The notes: generated by a model from the letters alone, not told the origin. DNA of 64,000 nt from Rana temporaria (GCF_905171775.1 NC_053494.1:130860210-130924209), one strand, 5' to 3'; positions 42,561 through 54,948 are shown, counted from the stretch's first letter. Numbers and translations are program-made.

Positions 42561-42867
42561 ACCCTCCTCCCTTTCCTTCCAACTTTAGTTTGTTTCACTT
42601 TCTTTTACCTCCTGAGATTGCAGTCGGATGCATCTGCACACAGTCAGATTACGTTTCCCAGGGTGATGCTACATATGACATGGAGTACTGTAAAGTATAA
42701 CATTTTCTCATGACTGTACTGTTTATGGATATGTTGGATATAGGATTATATCCTGATTCTTCCCTGTAAACTGCAAATAATGTTGATCTGTCTGTGTACA
42801 ATTATATGATTGTATTCCTATCTGTATACAATAAACTTGCTTTTTGATTCAAAAAGATAGTCAGGGT

Positions 42868-43268
42868 ATTTGCTGGCCTAATCTGATGTTTCCATTTATT
42901 AAATAAGTCCTTCAACTGACAATATCTCCATTCTGCCATTGTTACTTCTCCCCACTTCTGTACCAATTCTCCCAATGAGAGCAGTTTACCTTGTGGTGCA
43001 ATTCCTGCACAGTTTCCCTTCCCCTCCCTTCCCCAAGACTCTAAACTTCTCTTCTCATCCCCCGGTGGAAACCAGGGAAATCCCTCTAGGGGTATTATTG
43101 GTGATATTGGGGGGGCAAACTTTCCTGTTCATTCTATCCCATATAGTTAATGTTGTTTTTGTCTAGGGGGATACATACTCCGACAACCCCCTATAAGGGT
43201 TTGGAATCCAGAGCCCGCCTGCCAGGTTCCTTCCTGCTAGAGTTTTCTCCAGGGGTACCCAAAGTTTA
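42868..43268 (-). pseudogene. LINE D ORF2, segment between LINE C and the nested MITEs
   Basis: On the minus strand KLWVPLEKTLAGRNLAGGLW starts beside the MITE, and low-quality frames follow to the LINE C target site. Stops are present. It bridges the RT thumb region (44399 side) and the C-terminus (36777 side). Confidence 0.65.
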
Positions 43269-44400
43269 CTCTAATGCCGCGTACACACCATCACTTTTTG
43301 TGAAGTAAAAAAACAACGTTTTTGAAATTTCAATTTTGCCTACACACCATCGTTTTTTCAAAATGCTCTAGCAAAGCGCGGTTACGTTCAGCACTTTTTT
43401 CCATTGAAGCTCGCTTCATAACTAGCTTCTGAGCATGCACGGGTTTAAAAACGTTGTTTTAAACGTCGTTTTTGCTACACACTGGCCCATATTCTCTCTA
43501 AAAATCCGCGGGCTGCGCTTAAGGCACTTACACTCCGCTGTCCCAACTTACAGGAGCAAGTGTTGTATTCCCCAAACACTTGCTCCGTAAGTTGGGACGG
43601 CGGAGTGTAAATGCCCCGGCGTAGCCTGGCGGATCTCCAAGGGGGCGGCTTGTATTCAAATTAAGCGCGCCCCCGATTCTAATGAACTGCGCATGCGCCG
43701 GGCTTCAAAAAGCCCAGTGCGCATGCTCCAGTTCTCGGCGGAAAACGTCAATGACGCTGACATGTGCGTCATTGACGTAAAGTCGTATTCAAGAACGACT
43801 TACGTAAACGACGTACCCGATGAAAAAACACGACGCGGACCCGACGCCATCCGTAACATGGCCTACGTGGGACTTGCGGAAACTTACTCATATAGCAGGA
43901 GTAAGTTTCCGCTTACGCAAACGCCGTTAGCGACGGTTACGCAACGCGAACTCGTTCGGGAATCGGCGTAGAAGGATCATTTGCATACGCAAATTAGTCC
44001 TTCACGTAAATGCCATCTAGCGGCGGCCGGCGTCATTACATTTAAGATCCGCCAGTGTAAGTGACTTACAGATGGCGGATCTTAAGTGTATCTATGCGAA
44101 AATGATTCTAAGAATCAGTCGCATAGATACACGGGCCAAAAAAGGGAGATACAATGGAGTATCCTGAGATACTCCATCGTAACTTCTATGAGAATATGGC
44201 CCACTGTGATTTTTTGTGACACAAAAAACTAAGTTTTGAAAAACGACACAAAAAATTAAAGCATGCTTCAATTTTTTTTTGTTGTTTTTCACAAGATATA
44301 AAACGATGTTTTCCCCCACACACGGTCATTTAAATTGACGTTTTTAAAAACGTCGTTTTTTTTCCTCACATAAAGTGATGGTGTGTACGCGGCATTAGAG
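43269..44400. mobile_element. MITE with AATGCCGCGTACACACCATCA termini, in LINE D
   Basis: CTCTAATGCCGCGTACACAC faces GTGTGTACGCGGCATTAGAG as a perfect inverted pair. Between them the arms carry aacgttgttttaaacgtcgtt-type sequence. A clean target duplication cannot be fixed. Another copy fragment lies at 62469-62596. It contains a nested MITE. Confidence 0.8.
43494..44202. mobile_element. Harbinger-type MITE nested in the preceding MITE, ACT duplication
   Basis: GGCCCATATTCTC faces GAGAATATGGCCC. ACT flanks both sides (43491-43493, 44203-44205). Long internal inverted repeats include aagttgggacagcggagtgtaa-type blocks. No genes. Confidence 0.85.
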
Positions 44401-47044
44401 TCATGACACCAGTTCATTATACGGACCAAGGCTATGGCTCTATAGTAAAACCCTATATCTGGTAGGCCTACCCCTCCTTCCCCCTTTGATCTCCTCAAGA
44501 TCTCATATGCCAACCTGGGATGTTTATCTCCCCATACAAAGGTCAAAAAGGCCCTCCTTAGTTGTTTAAAAAATATTTGTGGGAGGGTTATAGGAATAGT
44601 GTGCAGGACATAAATAAGCCTAGGGATTACACTCATTTTAATCTCATTTACCCTACCAAACCATGTCAGAGTGAGGCTTCTCCACTTCTGCAGGTCTTCT
44701 AATATAGATAAAACCAGTGGCCCATAATTTAACTCATATAGGCGTTTTAAATCTGGGTTTATATATGTCCCTAGATACGGTAAGGAATCTAACCGCCATA
44801 CAAAGGGAAATAATCGCTGCAGCTTTTTCCTCATCCTTACTGGCACATGAACTAGCATCAACATCGACTTTTCAATATTTATTTTAAAGTTTGATATAAG
44901 ACAAAATTTCTCTATCTCGACCATCAATTCTGTCATAGACTCCTGAGGTGAGGAAAGATACAACAATAGGTCATCTGCATAAGCTGATATCTTATGCTCT
45001 GTTGATCCGATACCTATCCCATTGATCCTATTATTTCCCGTAATTGTACGCAAAAAAAGTTCCAGTACCATAGCAAATAGTAGTGGGGATAGTGGACACC
45101 CCTGTCTCGTCCCGTTACGTATCTCAAAATAGTCTGACAATCTACCATTTATTTTAACCCTTGCTCTGGGTTCTGCGTACAATGCCATCAGCCATCCCAT
45201 CATCCGTTCTATCAGGCCCATCTCCCTCAGAACTCCAACCATAAATCCCCATCCCACTCTATCAAAAGCTTTTTCCACATCAATTGAAATTACTACACTA
45301 GGAGTTTGATTCAGCCATTTATACATCCAGTCTAGTACATGCAGAGCCGGATAGTATTATCTCTGGCCTCTCTGCCCTTCATGAACCCTGTTTGATCCAG
45401 ATGGATCAATTTAACTATATAATCTTGTAGTCTTAAGGCCATGATCTTAGACAGGAACTTAGTGTCGGGGTTCAGGAGGGAGATGGGCCTATAGCTGGAA
45501 CAACACTGAGGGTCTTTCCCCTCCTTCGGGATAACCGTCACAAATGCTAACAGTGCCTCTGGTGGCAATGGTTTTGGATATTGATACAGAATTAAGATGC
45601 CTACAAAGAGGAGCTTGCAGATTTGATGCAAACTTCTTGTAGTACATATTTGTTAAGCCATCAGGTCCTGGACTTTTACCTAATGCTGAGGCCGAAATCA
45701 CTCCCTCTAACTCTTCCATAGAAATAGCTTTTTCCATTTCCTCTAGGGACTCAGTCGGTATAGCCCGTAGTCCTGAGGCTTCCAAATATTCTCGTATCCT
45801 ATCCTCTTGCCTACAATCCACTCCCTCCCCAGAGGCCGAGTCTATATTATATAAAGATGAATAAAAGCAATGAAACTCTCAATTTGCCTATTACCCATCT
45901 TTATAGTATGTACATGGCGTAGATCTTGTTGTTTCTTTACTTGTCTGGCCAATAACCTCCCACTCTTGTTCCCCTGTTCATAAAAACGATGGGCGAAATA
46001 TCTATGTTTATTTTTGACTTCTCGATCTAAAAGTTGTTTTAAATCTATCCTAAATTTCTCCAATCTCTGCTCATCCCCAGGCTCTAAATGGGCCTTATGT
46101 TTTATTTCTATGTTATGTATCTCTTCTAATAACATAGCCATTTCCCTTTGTCTTTCTCTTTTAATGCGTGATCCCATTGAAATTAATTCTCCTCTAATAA
46201 CCGCCTTATGGGCCTCCCATACCACTTGGTCAGACACCCTCTCCGATGAATTATTCTCAAAGTATGATACTAATGAATGGGAAAGAGATTCCACATTCTG
46301 TTTATCATCCAAAATGGATTCATTTAGTCTCCAAGTTCTTTCCATATTTCCAATCGATACCAGATTTACCGTTACACTGACTGAGGCACGATCAGATATG
46401 GTGATCGATTCTATGGTCGAAGAGTCCACTTGACTCAGATAATATTGATCGATCAACAGCATATCAATCCGTGAATACACCCTATGCGTTTTGGAATAAT
46501 ATCTATAATCTCTGCCTCGTTCATGCATCACTATCCAACAGTCCACCAAATGCATGGCATGGAGGCGCTTTTTAACACATCTTAATGCCTTATGTGATAT
46601 GAACGTTTTCTCGGAGGAGGTGTCTAAATTAGGTTCCACGGTGATGTTAAAATCCCCTCCAATAACCAATAAACCCTCTCTAAACTTTTGCAAAATATCC
46701 AAAGTTTTGATTAAAAATGTAACCGTCTGGCTATTGGGGGCATAAATCTTGACAAAAAGAAAACGACCTTCCGGGTCCTCCTGTATTTCTGTGAGTATTA
46801 ATGTACATTGTTTATGTATTGCAATTGTAACTCCTTTTGCTCTAGGAATAGGTGAGGGGGCATGGAACCATTGATTATAAGGAAAAAGAGGCATACAAGG
46901 GATCGCCCCCACCACGAAGTGCGTCTCCTGGAGAAAAACAATCTCAGCCTTCATATGGAGCAGTTCATGCCAAAGACGACCCCTCCTATTACCTGAGCAA
47001 AGACCCCTCACATTATACAATGTTATTTTCATTCTCTCTGCCAT
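44401..47044 (-). pseudogene. LINE D ORF2, endonuclease and reverse transcriptase
   Basis: Reading down from 47044: MKITLYNVRGL, QETHFV, IGGDFNITVEPN, YSRIDMLLID, then ISDRAS where the catalytic SDH should be (His to Arg). The frame breaks near 45840. RT continues as SALGKSPGPDGLTN, SYRPISLLNPDTKF, LIHLDQTGFMKG, SIDVEKAFDRVGW, GTRQGCPLSPLLFAM, SAYADDLLLY (YADD intact), then RLIYVLHTIPI and GVGLPDIGFYYRA. Frameshifts at about 45330, 45500-45630 and 45830 disable it. The protein is the same type as LINE C ORF2 but clearly divergent, so LINE D is an older lineage. Confidence 0.9.
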
Positions 47045-47256
47045 TTTCTTACTACTTCCACAAGTCTCCTACTATACTATCGGATGCACCCATTAAAAGG
47101 TGGGTGAGGGGGGGCGTGGTCTGGAGCTACATGGAGTAAGACGTGTTGGGTGAGAGCTCCACTCGTGACTGATCCTTCTAACCGAATCCTGGGGGAATCT
47201 TGCCTGCAAACCTGCCACAGACTCACCTAATCCTGTCTCTGCTACTTGGGAGCATT

Positions 47257-48121
47257 ATGTCGCCCCCCCAAAAAATCCGGAGCTATCGCAAAACTTGACA
47301 AAAGTCGCCACGGTGAGCGGGACCTGGGGGAGGAAGATTGCGCCGCTGTGCTCCCTGTGAGCGAGGAGCGTCCCTCTGGCGATACTACTCGTGTCCTGGA
47401 GACTATTGCTGTCTGCCAGACCACCCTCACCTCTAGGATTGAAAAGGTGAAGGTCGACATTTCACACATTCGCCATGATATGCATAAACTGCGGGAGCGC
47501 GTGTCAGAGACGGAGCGTAGGCTCGAACACGTGGAAGATGACCTACACCCGCTCCAAGTTACGGTGGAGCAGCTACAACACCAGCTCCATGTGGTACTCT
47601 CCAAGCAGGACGACATTGAGAACCGCCACCGGAGGTGTAATCTGCGCTTTGTGGGGCTCCCTGAGCGGTCGGAGGGAGCGGACCCCCCCAACTACCTGGA
47701 TAACTTGCTGGTTAAATCTTTCGGCAGGGAGGCCTTCTCCTCCACCTTCGCCATGGAGCGAGCCCATCGTCTTGCTGCAAAGCCCCCACCTGATGGCGCA
47801 CCCCTGAGGACCTTTATCGCAAAACTACTTAATTACCGGGACCGGGACGCCATCCTTAGACTCACCCGTGAAAAGGGGAACATCCCCTTCGGTAATACGA
47901 TGATCGCAGTGTTCCCGGATTTCTCCTCGGAGGTGCAGAAGAAAAGGGTGCGCTTTACGGAAGTCAAGCGGCAGCTCCGAATACATCACCTGCCCTATGC
48001 AATGCTCTTCCCCGCGCGGCTTCAAGTTGTGTGCGATGGCAAAGAACAATTCTTCGAAGATCCTCAGGCAGTTCTTTCCTGGCTGGAGCGACGCGACGGC
48101 GCCGGTTCGTCCCGTGCTTGA
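47257..48121 (+). pseudogene. LINE E ORF1 protein (L1 ORF1p-like, start region shifted)
   Basis: The main frame is open from 47246 to 48121 but has no ATG at its head. The likely ATG (47257) is out of frame by one base, separated from the main frame by a C run and an A run, so a one-base indel there is the likely damage. Domains: a basic start, coiled coil (about residues 50-125, IEKVKVDISHIRHDM then RLEHVEDDL), an RRM-like region from NRHRRCNLRFVGLPERSEG, MERAHRLAAKPPP, and a C-terminal FIAKLLNYRDRDAILR. It is closely related in layout to LINE C ORF1. Confidence 0.8.
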
Positions 48122-48887
48122 TTGTTTGATCCTTGTTCGAATCGATGACAGCCCATCCTGAACTGGCTACATGCCCCCCTCTGGTAGGTAAGTTGGATAT
48201 GCTCACAGGCCCTCCTTTCCCCCGCTATCCTTGTCTATCCCGCTTGACTGGCCCCCCTTTCTTTTGATCCCCCAAGACATTGTTCCCCCTATTGTGAGTC
48301 TCGGGCGGCTCACCCACACCGGTATCCCACTGGAATGGATACCCCCTCTGGACCGGCGTGTGCTCTTCAGTTTGGTCGTCCCCCCGACCGCGTTGGCTGC
48401 GCTGAACCCCAGGCAACGCCATCACCCCTGACTTTCATCGCAAAGCCTAAGTTTCCCTGGCCGGCCCCTGCCCTCATGCACTTGGTGGGTGGTGGGGAGT
48501 TATGCCTGCTATGCTGGTCCAGTGCTCATGCAGGATGTTTTTTATGTTGTTTGCAATATCTTTAATTTTACTTTGCTTTTCTTTTTTTCTATAGCAATGT
48601 CAATGTGCTACACAAAAATTTTTGAGTGTTTTATTGTGCTGTTGTTGGGATTGTGTGGGCCTTCCTATGCAGGGTGGGTCTCTCATCTCCTCGGGATGGG
48701 CTCCGACTGGGCCCTTGGAGGATGTGTGACTCCCACCATGCACCCCCTTGGTCACTCTACGCGGCCCTCAAGCCGGTACAGAGTGCGCCTGCCTTAGAGG
48801 GTGGGGCGCGCCGATGTGCCTTGGACCATGTGCCGCCCCCCCGTATTTGAGGGGGCGGTTTTGCTCCTTTCATCCCTATACCTACCC

Positions 48888-51800
48888 ATGGCATCTCTTA
48901 AGATATTGACCTGGAACGTCCGTGGTCTGGGTGACTGGGCTAAACGGTCGGCAGTCCTTTCCCACCTAAAGTCTCGGGGGTCAGAAGCAGTTGTGCCTCA
49001 AAAAAGCCTGGGTGGGGTGGGTTTACCAGGCCACACACACCTCTAACTCTCGGGGGGTCGCGGTGCTTGTGGCCAGATCACAACAGTTTCAGCTCCACAC
49101 ATTGCAGTCCGACCCCCAGGGTCATTATCTATTTTTGCATGCCACGGTCGGAGGCCTGGAGGTGCTGCTCCTTGCCTTTTATGTCCCTCCCCATTTCAGT
49201 TTGAAGTGCTACAGCGGGGGGTGGCCTTCATGGCTCTACACCTGTCAGTGCCTGCCATATGGGCAGGCGACTTTAATATGGTCATCTCCCCATCCCTTGA
49301 TAGAATAGGCCCGGCTGCCCCTGCGGGCCCCCTACCGGGGACCACCAGGTTTGGTAGGTTTCTAACTGAATTTGCCCTAACTGACACCTGATGGCACAGA
49401 CACCCGACACAACTAGGCTTCTCCTGCTTTACCCCCCCCCCGTGCGGTAATGTCCCGTATAGATCTTATCCTTGTAGCCCCCTCCCTCCTCCCATACCTT
49501 CTCGATGTAGGCTTTGACATCAGGACACTCTCTGATCATTTCCCGTGTTGGGTCAAGCTGAGGCTCCCGTCGCCCCCTGCGGTCCAGATCTGGCGTTTGA
49601 ATCCGTTCTGGTTGAGTGTTCTCCCCGACCTGGAACCTATCAGGTCTGAGTGGGACCGCTTCTTCCGCACGAACGACAGCTCCGCCTCAGCGGGACCTGT
49701 ATGTGAGGCGTTCAAACTCCACAATCGCATGATCCTTTCCTCCCGCATTAATAGACACAAGGCCTCCTCTAAACTGCTAATCTGCCGGGCGGAGGAGCAG
49801 CTCAATGCCCTTGAACAGACCTTCCAGGCTAACCCGACGGTGACCAATGCTTCCCAGCTGCGTATACAGGCCAGGTTGACGGACCAACTACACCTCGAAA
49901 AAGCGAGACGGGGTATTTTCTTTAGCAAGCAGCGTACGTATGAGCATGGTGAGAGGGCCGGGAGGCTCCTTGCCTATATGGCACACCTTGATCATAAACC
50001 TCCGGTGGTTGTGGCAGTCCGGGCGGCGTCCGGGGCCATGCTCTTGGACCCCGACCGGGTGGCGGAGGAGTTCAGGTCCCTCTATTCGGAGCTCTACACC
50101 TCCACTGCACATCATTCTGCGGAGGAGCTTTCTGCTATTCTGCAGGACGTCACCTTCCCCACGCTTTCTTTGGCCCAGGTCTCCCTGCTGGAGGCTCCCA
50201 TCACCACTGTGTGTGTGGAAGAGGCCCTGGCGTGCCTCCCCACCTCTAAAACCCCGGGCTCCGACGGGCTCCCCCTCAAATTCTATAAACATTTTCAGGA
50301 GACCCTCGTCCCCAAACTTTGCGCGCTATACAAACATGTCTTTGATACGGGCGTTCTTCCTTCCTCCATGAGCGAAGCCCTCATTGTCCTGATACCAAAG
50401 CCCGGCAAGGACCCCCTACTCCCTGAGTCCTACCGACCCATCTCCCTTCTCCAACTTGATGTAAAAATCCTTGCTAAAATCCTCGCCCTGCGCCTTAATA
50501 AGGTCATCACAAGCCTGGTGCATCCTGATCAGACTGGGTTCATGCCCAATAAAAACACGGCCTTCAATCTCTGTAGGTTACATATGAACCTTCAGGCCCA
50601 TCATGCAGAAGTGGGCTCCAGAGTGGTAGTTAGCCTTGAAGCTGCCAAGGCTTTCGATTCTGTTGAATGGAAGTACCTATGGGAGTGCCTCGGCAGGTTC
50701 GGTTTCGGTCCCAATTTTCGTGAAGTGGCTCCAGCTCCTCTATCAGGCCCCCACGGCACGCATTCGAGTCAACGGTAGGATCTATTCCCCCTTTCCCCTG
50801 TCCCGTGGCACCCGCCAGGGTTGTGCCGTTTCGCCCATGCTTTATGCCCTTGCTGTAGAGCCTCTTACCATAGTTCTGCGCCATCATCCAGGGATTAATG
50901 GGTTGCGCTGCGGCCGTGTTACTGAGCTTCTCAGTCTCTACGCTGACGACATGCTCCTTTACCTTTCGGATGCAGGCCCTTCACTCCAGACAGCCCTTCA
51001 AGTTATAACACAGTTCGGGAAATTCTCGGGTTTACAGATAAACTGGACCAAGTCCCATATCCTTCCCTTGGACCTGGGCCTCCCTACTGCCGCTCAGGCT
51101 GCCCTCCCTCTGGTAAGGACGGATGTCATCAAATATTTAGGTGTCCACATCTCTAGATCCCCCCTAGATTATATACATCTTAACATCGAGTCCCTGTTTA
51201 ATACCCTGAAAACCAAAACGCAAACATGGTCCCGCCTCCCCCTCGGAGTCATGGGCCGCATAAGTCTAGTCAAGATGATCCTCCTCCTGAAGCTGCTGTA
51301 TGCCTTCTGGCATGCTCCGCTGTATATCCCCCCCGTATTTTTAAAGCCATGGAGTCCATCATTAATTCATTTATCTGGGGCCCCTCACGGCATAAACTGT
51401 CGTGGCGGGTGCTGAAGTGCCCATCCGGCCAGCGTGACACCTCGGTTTCAGACCTCTTCCTTTACTATGTTGCATCCCTACTCTCCCACTTTTATTATTT
51501 TCACCACTCAGACAGGGAGCGCTACTTGGCCATGGTGTGCTCTCGGGCCCCTGGCCCCGTCTCGCATCCCTTCCAGATCCTGTTCTGCGAGCCTCGTGAG
51601 TTGCGGCGGGCGGGTGACAGAAACCAGCTGCTCTTCCATCGCCGCAAAGTTTGGCAAAATGCCATGTCTGTTGGCGAGGCGCCGTCCCCACAATCACACA
51701 CACCCCTCTGGGATAACCCTCGCCTGCCCGAGTTGGCCACGGTCCCTGACCACGGTATTTCGATTAGGAGTGGAGTTATTTATCTTACACAGGTCATTGC

Positions 51801-52351
51801 CCATGGTTCGGTCAGGTCCTTCCAGTCCCTTAAAGATACCCACACCCTACCTAATCACACCCAAGAGACTGATCTCCCAATTCTATTTTTACCTTCTGGT
51901 GCCCTCGGCAGCTGCCACTCTCCAGCAGGTGAAGTCCCGCTGGGAGCCTGATCTGGGTGTGGTGTCGGCGGAGGACTGGGATGAGGCCCTTGTTAACTGC
52001 AGAATAGTTTCTCCAAAAATCTCAGATCGCCTCACTCAACTATATATCCTGCATCACTCATACCTAACGCCACACCGTATTTCAAAGTTCAGGCCGGGAA
52101 GCAGCCCCAACTGCCCAGGCTGTGACTACCCCAACGCTTCCTTTTACCACCTCATCTGGGAATGCCCCTGTGTGCAGGGTTTCTGGACCCAGGTGGCCCG
52201 GTTCCTTCATGACCGCATGGGATCCCCACTGTCCCTATGCCCCCGCCAGTGCTTGCTTGGGCTCTTTTCGCTGTCTGAGGCCAAGAAATATCTCAATACC
52301 TTTCTTCAAGAGACGTTGTTCCTCGCTAGGCTTCAGATAGCTAGAACTTGA
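48888..52351 (+). pseudogene. LINE E ORF2 (endonuclease-RT), frameshifted
   Basis: The ATG at 48888 gives MASLKILTWNVRGLGDWAKR. The catalytic QE is changed (VPQKS). At least four frameshifts follow, near 49000, 49200, 49390 and 50720, and more near 51400. The domains are all recognisable: GDFNMVISPSLDR, MSRIDLILV, LSDHFP, PGSDGLPLKFY, SYRPISLLQLDVK, VVSLEAAKAFDSVEW (motif A has Glu where Asp is expected upstream of AKAFD), GTRQGCAVSPMLY, SLYADDMLLYL, and the Cys/His motif CPGCDYPNASFYHLIWECP. It is not functional. Confidence 0.9.
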
Positions 52352-52768
52352 ATGAGGGGCTCCTACTCTACAACAATGGATTAGAGCTGTCAATACAACG
52401 TTGCCCTTTAAAAAGCTACTTTATGTTCTCAGGGGCTGCCCCAATAAATATCATAAGGTCTGGGATAGATGGTTGGGGGAGGCCTCCACCTGTGTTGCTC
52501 CTGACGAATAGTGCTCCCTAGTGCACCCTTCGGGTGTTCCTGAATGCTGGCCTGCAATTTCTTTTTTTTTTTTATCTCCTCATATGTTATTTTGCCTATG
52601 CCCATGTAACATGCTTTTCCTTTTTATGTATCTGTTGTGTCTGTATACTTGACATTGATATGTATCCTTGCTTGTGGTGCATGTTGCACCAATTATTCCC
52701 ATGTATGTAATCCTTTTTTATGCTCATTAAACGTTGTTTTTGATTTAAAAAAAAAAGGTGGGTGAGGG

Positions 52769-53584
52769 GAGGCCGAGAGGAGGAGGAGAGAGAGGGAGAG
52801 AGAGAAGAGGGGAAAAATATATAATAACACCATAACACCCTTCTATCACCTCTAACATATAACCTCATATACCACTGTATATAAGAACACTCCCTAACAG
52901 GATGGTGACCCCGGACCCGACTTTCCCCTCCATCCCTGTCCAAAGTCCCCTTTCCTTCCGCCCTCTCGGGAACTACCTATTGGGGGAGGAATTATTGAGA
53001 AAAAATATGTGCCGAGCATCTCGTGCTCCCCGGGCATTTCTATTTCTATATACCTGTGCCATTCGTATTCTATACCGCCTGAATGAGAAAAACAGCAAAC
53101 ATAGAGAGGAGACTGTTTCTTTCCCTTTCTCTCCTCTCCTTCCCAAAAAAAAGAAAGAAAACCCACAAGTGAGGCAGATCCCTACACCCTACTAAAATAT
53201 TCACTCGAAAATTTGAAAAAGGGTGCTGGTAAGAGGGGAGAAGAGAGAAGAGAGAAGAGAGGGAACCCCCCCAAACCCCCCCCCCAAAAAAAATGGGGGG
53301 TCCTCCCTTCCCCCTCCCTCCCTCCACCCAAACCCAGACCCACCCCCTACTTCTAAATATCTAAATCTTCCTCTCTTTTTAGTATCCTCTCATCAATCCC
53401 TCTGATCTCTCCTTCTCCCCTTTGTAGATACTTGTTGCCATCTTTCTGTTTGCTGTAGTGTAAACCTATAATTATTCGCTCTCCAATCTGGGAAGCCCAC
53501 TTGGGGTAACTCCAAAATCTCTATAAAGTTTTGTAGATCATCTTTGTTTCGACCCTAACCTTGAAAGGATATCCCCAATGATAT
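52769..53584 (-). other. LINE D spacer between ORF1 and ORF2
   Basis: It is non-coding on the minus strand, rich in GAGA and poly-C/poly-A runs (for example 53270-53300). It is bounded by the LINE E target duplication and the LINE D ORF1 stop. Confidence 0.6.
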
Positions 53585-54648
53585 TTAACCTCTGCTTTTT
53601 CGCAGAACTTCTAATAGGGGTTTATTCATTCGTCTTTGTATGAGAGTTCTATATGATACATCTGGAAACAAAGATATACCCACCCCTTCGAAATTGACTA
53701 TAGGTTTATCTCGCACTGCTTTCATTATGGCTTCCTTAACTGGATATCTAAGGATTCTACAAATTACGTCTCTTGGTCTCTCTAAGCTTTGAGGAGTTGG
53801 AAGAAGAGCACGATGAACTCTTTCTATTTCAATCTCTTCCGTTATGGAGATCCCAAGAACTAACTGAAACAGATTGACCACTTTTGGGAGCAACTCCATA
53901 TTTTGCATTTTTTCCGGCAGGCCCCTTATTCGTATGTTGTGCCTACGTTCTCTGTTTTCCAAATTATCAATTTGGTCCAACAGAGAGTTCAATGCTTCTT
54001 CCTGCTTCTTTGTCCTTTCTTGTGTGTCAACCACTGCCTGTCTTATCTCCTCTTGGCCTGTCTCCAATTCTTCCACTCTCCGTCCCAGCCCTATTACATC
54101 CTCTCTTAACTCCTCCACCTCTTGCTTACATGATGCTTCCACGGCAGATATAAGCAACTGGATATCATTTTTTGTTTGAAGTGCTCTCAGATGCTCTCTC
54201 AGGTCCCAGTCCATTGTAAACTCTGTTTGGGTCTTAGTTACATCAACCTTCGGGTCTTGTATACCACTGGCACTTGCTCCATCTCCATAGTGCCAGTCTC
54301 TATATTACCACTCTTCCCCTCCATAACTCTTCCTGGGGTGTTCTCCATCTCTTGAAAACTTAGCTCCATTCCTGTCTGTTGCCCATCTAATTTAGCAATT
54401 TGACAGACCTGAGTCGGGAGATCTCCTCCTTCTCCCAGGGGATTCACTCCTTGAGTCATCACATACTGTTTTGAGTTTAAAGGAGAGTAACCCTGGCTAG
54501 ATATATTGCCTCTCCCAATTCCAGCCACTCTGCGACCTTGTCCAGGTGGTTCTTGCGCGGTCATTTTAGTTCCTATTTTCAGATCAGGGGAACTACCTTT
54601 TTTGTCGTTCTGATTCGACCGCCTATTTGCCAGACCCCCTGGATCCAC
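53585..54648 (-). pseudogene. LINE D ORF1 protein (L1 ORF1p-like)
   Basis: The N-terminal frame runs 54648 to about 54270 (MDPGGLANRRSNQNDKKG). A frameshift at about 54260-54300 moves to the frame of MDWDLREHL (54214). It then has a long coiled coil (EVEELREDVIGLGRRVEEL, then LLDQIDNLENRERRHN), the RRM-like start NIRIRGLPE, IERVHRALLP and a C-terminal RILRYPVKEAIMKA. A single shift separates it from an intact ORF1. Confidence 0.85.
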
Positions 54649-54658
54649 ACTCTGTGTA

Positions 54659-54948
54659 GTGAGGTATTAATTGCATATGAGAGGCAATATATCTCAGGTA
54701 CTTTGAAAGTACATATAGTATGTGTAGTAACAAGTATTAATTGCATATGAGAGGCAATATAGCTCAGGTACTTTGAGAGTACATATAGTATTAGTAGTAA
54801 CAAGTATTAATTGCATATGAGAGGAAATACAGCTCAGGTACTTTGAGAGTACATATAGTATTTGTAGTAACAAGTATTAATTGCGTATGAGAGTCAATAT
54901 AGCTCAGGTACTGTGAGAGTACATATAGTATTAGTAGTAACAAGTATA
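54659..54948. repeat. 70-bp tandem repeat, about four copies
   Basis: caagtattaattgc recurs at 54731, 54801, 54871 and 54941, exactly 70 bp apart. Each unit contains agctcaggtactttgagagt. It joins directly to the hAT transposase sequence at 54949 and to LINE D at 54658. Confidence 0.9.

Larger units (their letters stand above)
36778..42852 (+). mobile_element. LINE C, intact full-length L1/Tx1-like element with 15-bp target duplication
   Basis: aaagatagtcagggt occurs at 36763-36777 and exactly again at 42853-42867. The element has a 5' GGGGCGTGGCC start (36781), a short 5' UTR, two uninterrupted ORFs, a 507-bp spacer, and a 505-bp 3' UTR ending aataaacttgctttttgatt. Three extra bases (cat) sit at the 5' junction, as often seen when reverse transcription ends. 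The perfect duplication and open frames mark it as recent. Confidence 0.93.
47111..52752 (+). mobile_element. LINE E, full-length L1/Tx1-like element inserted in LINE D, 16-bp target duplication
   Basis: aaaaggtgggtgaggg occurs at 47095-47110 and 52753-52768. The 5' end is GGGGCGTGGTCTGG. The 3' end is cattaaacgttgtttttgat followed by an A run, similar to the LINE C end. It lies between ORF2 and ORF1 of LINE D, antisense to it. Confidence 0.92.

Noticed and set aside
47242..47691. 149-codon minus-strand Ser/Arg-rich ORF
   Set aside because: It is antisense to the coiled coil of LINE E ORF1.
54659..54948. 70-bp periodic repeat considered as CRISPR-like
   Set aside because: Units are contiguous near-copies without spacers.
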